A stretch of 64,000 nucleotides of DNA from Rhodocytophaga rosea. Its GTDB lineage: Bacteria; Bacteroidota; Bacteroidia; Cytophagales; 172606-1. A model generated the notes under the pieces. The model did not search any database, was not told where the DNA came from, and saw nothing but the letters and a program-made list of their open reading frames with translations. The position numbers and the translations under genes were made by a program. The stretch is from assembly GCF_010119975.1 (NCBI RefSeq), contig NZ_CP048222.1:3490501-3554500 (forward strand), read 5' to 3'. Position 1 is the first letter of the stretch. Every line of letters starts with the position of its first letter. Positions 63,972 through 64,000 of this stretch are shown one piece after another.

Positions 63972-64000
63972 GAATAAAAAACTTTGATTGCAGCGAAATT

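Overview
The window reads as a chromosomal segment of a Bacteroidota bacterium, most likely of the order Cytophagales. The evidence is: SusC/TonB-type receptors with an N-terminal carboxypeptidase-regulatory domain; an NhaD antiporter; a GH3 glycosidase fused to a serine hydrolase; DUF2027-Smr; twin rhomboid proteases; promoters of the Bacteroidota type (TTG-N16-TAnnTTTG); and moderate, slightly AT-rich base composition. I saw no rRNA, tRNA, CRISPR array, prophage or complete insertion sequence. The organism assignment is an inference from gene content.

Layout. 1-10 kb: end of a TonB-dependent receptor, a small tyrosine phosphatase, a lysophospholipase-like hydrolase, the cbpA-cbpM co-chaperone pair, a hydrolase translationally coupled to an AraC regulator, a DUF2279 protein and two membrane proteins (one DUF2157). 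10-13.6 kb: an S9 peptidase and a voltage-sensor-type ion channel with a zinc-ribbon tail. 13.7-20.2 kb (minus strand): a MacAB-like export operon (adaptor, ATPase, two FtsX permeases) ending in a sigma-54 response regulator. A four-helix-bundle gene, enclosed by a 27-bp inverted repeat, sits inside this operon. A sigma-54 promoter and an upstream palindrome precede the operon. 20.4-29.4 kb: a SnoaL-like protein, then a PadR regulator and three tandem permeases of about 880 residues with a permease prefix domain and no ATPase gene. 29.6-36.8 kb: DUF2027-Smr, GH57/DUF3536 hydrolase, NhaD, a TrkA-type potassium channel and a phosphoribosyltransferase. 37-47.5 kb: esterase plus DUF1080 hydrolase, GH3-serine hydrolase fusion, a mutL pair, two rhomboids and an AlbA_2 protein. 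47.5-53.6 kb: a decayed AraC-type gene, small secreted or unknown proteins, a GH3-auxin-family enzyme, manA. 53.8-58.9 kb: an OmpR/HK two-component system followed by a TonB receptor and DoxX. 59-64 kb: DUF3885, SMP-30 lactonase, then an ethanolamine-type permease followed by a glutamine synthetase homologue.

Most notable structures. (1) An IVS-like element: the four-helix-bundle gene bounded by a near-perfect inverted repeat inside the export operon. (2) A dispersed intergenic repeat family whose copies are paired inverted arms beginning with GTCTGGAACCTGGATT and lie within a few bases of gene ends; three two-arm copies are present, plus a half copy that supplies the last codons of the padR gene. 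(3) A sigma-54 control region upstream of the export operon whose probable activator is encoded at the operon's far end, with no histidine kinase gene nearby. (4) Three tandem prefix-domain permeases whose first ~65 codons are far better conserved in DNA than the rest.

All family names come from recognising motifs by eye. No database search was possible.
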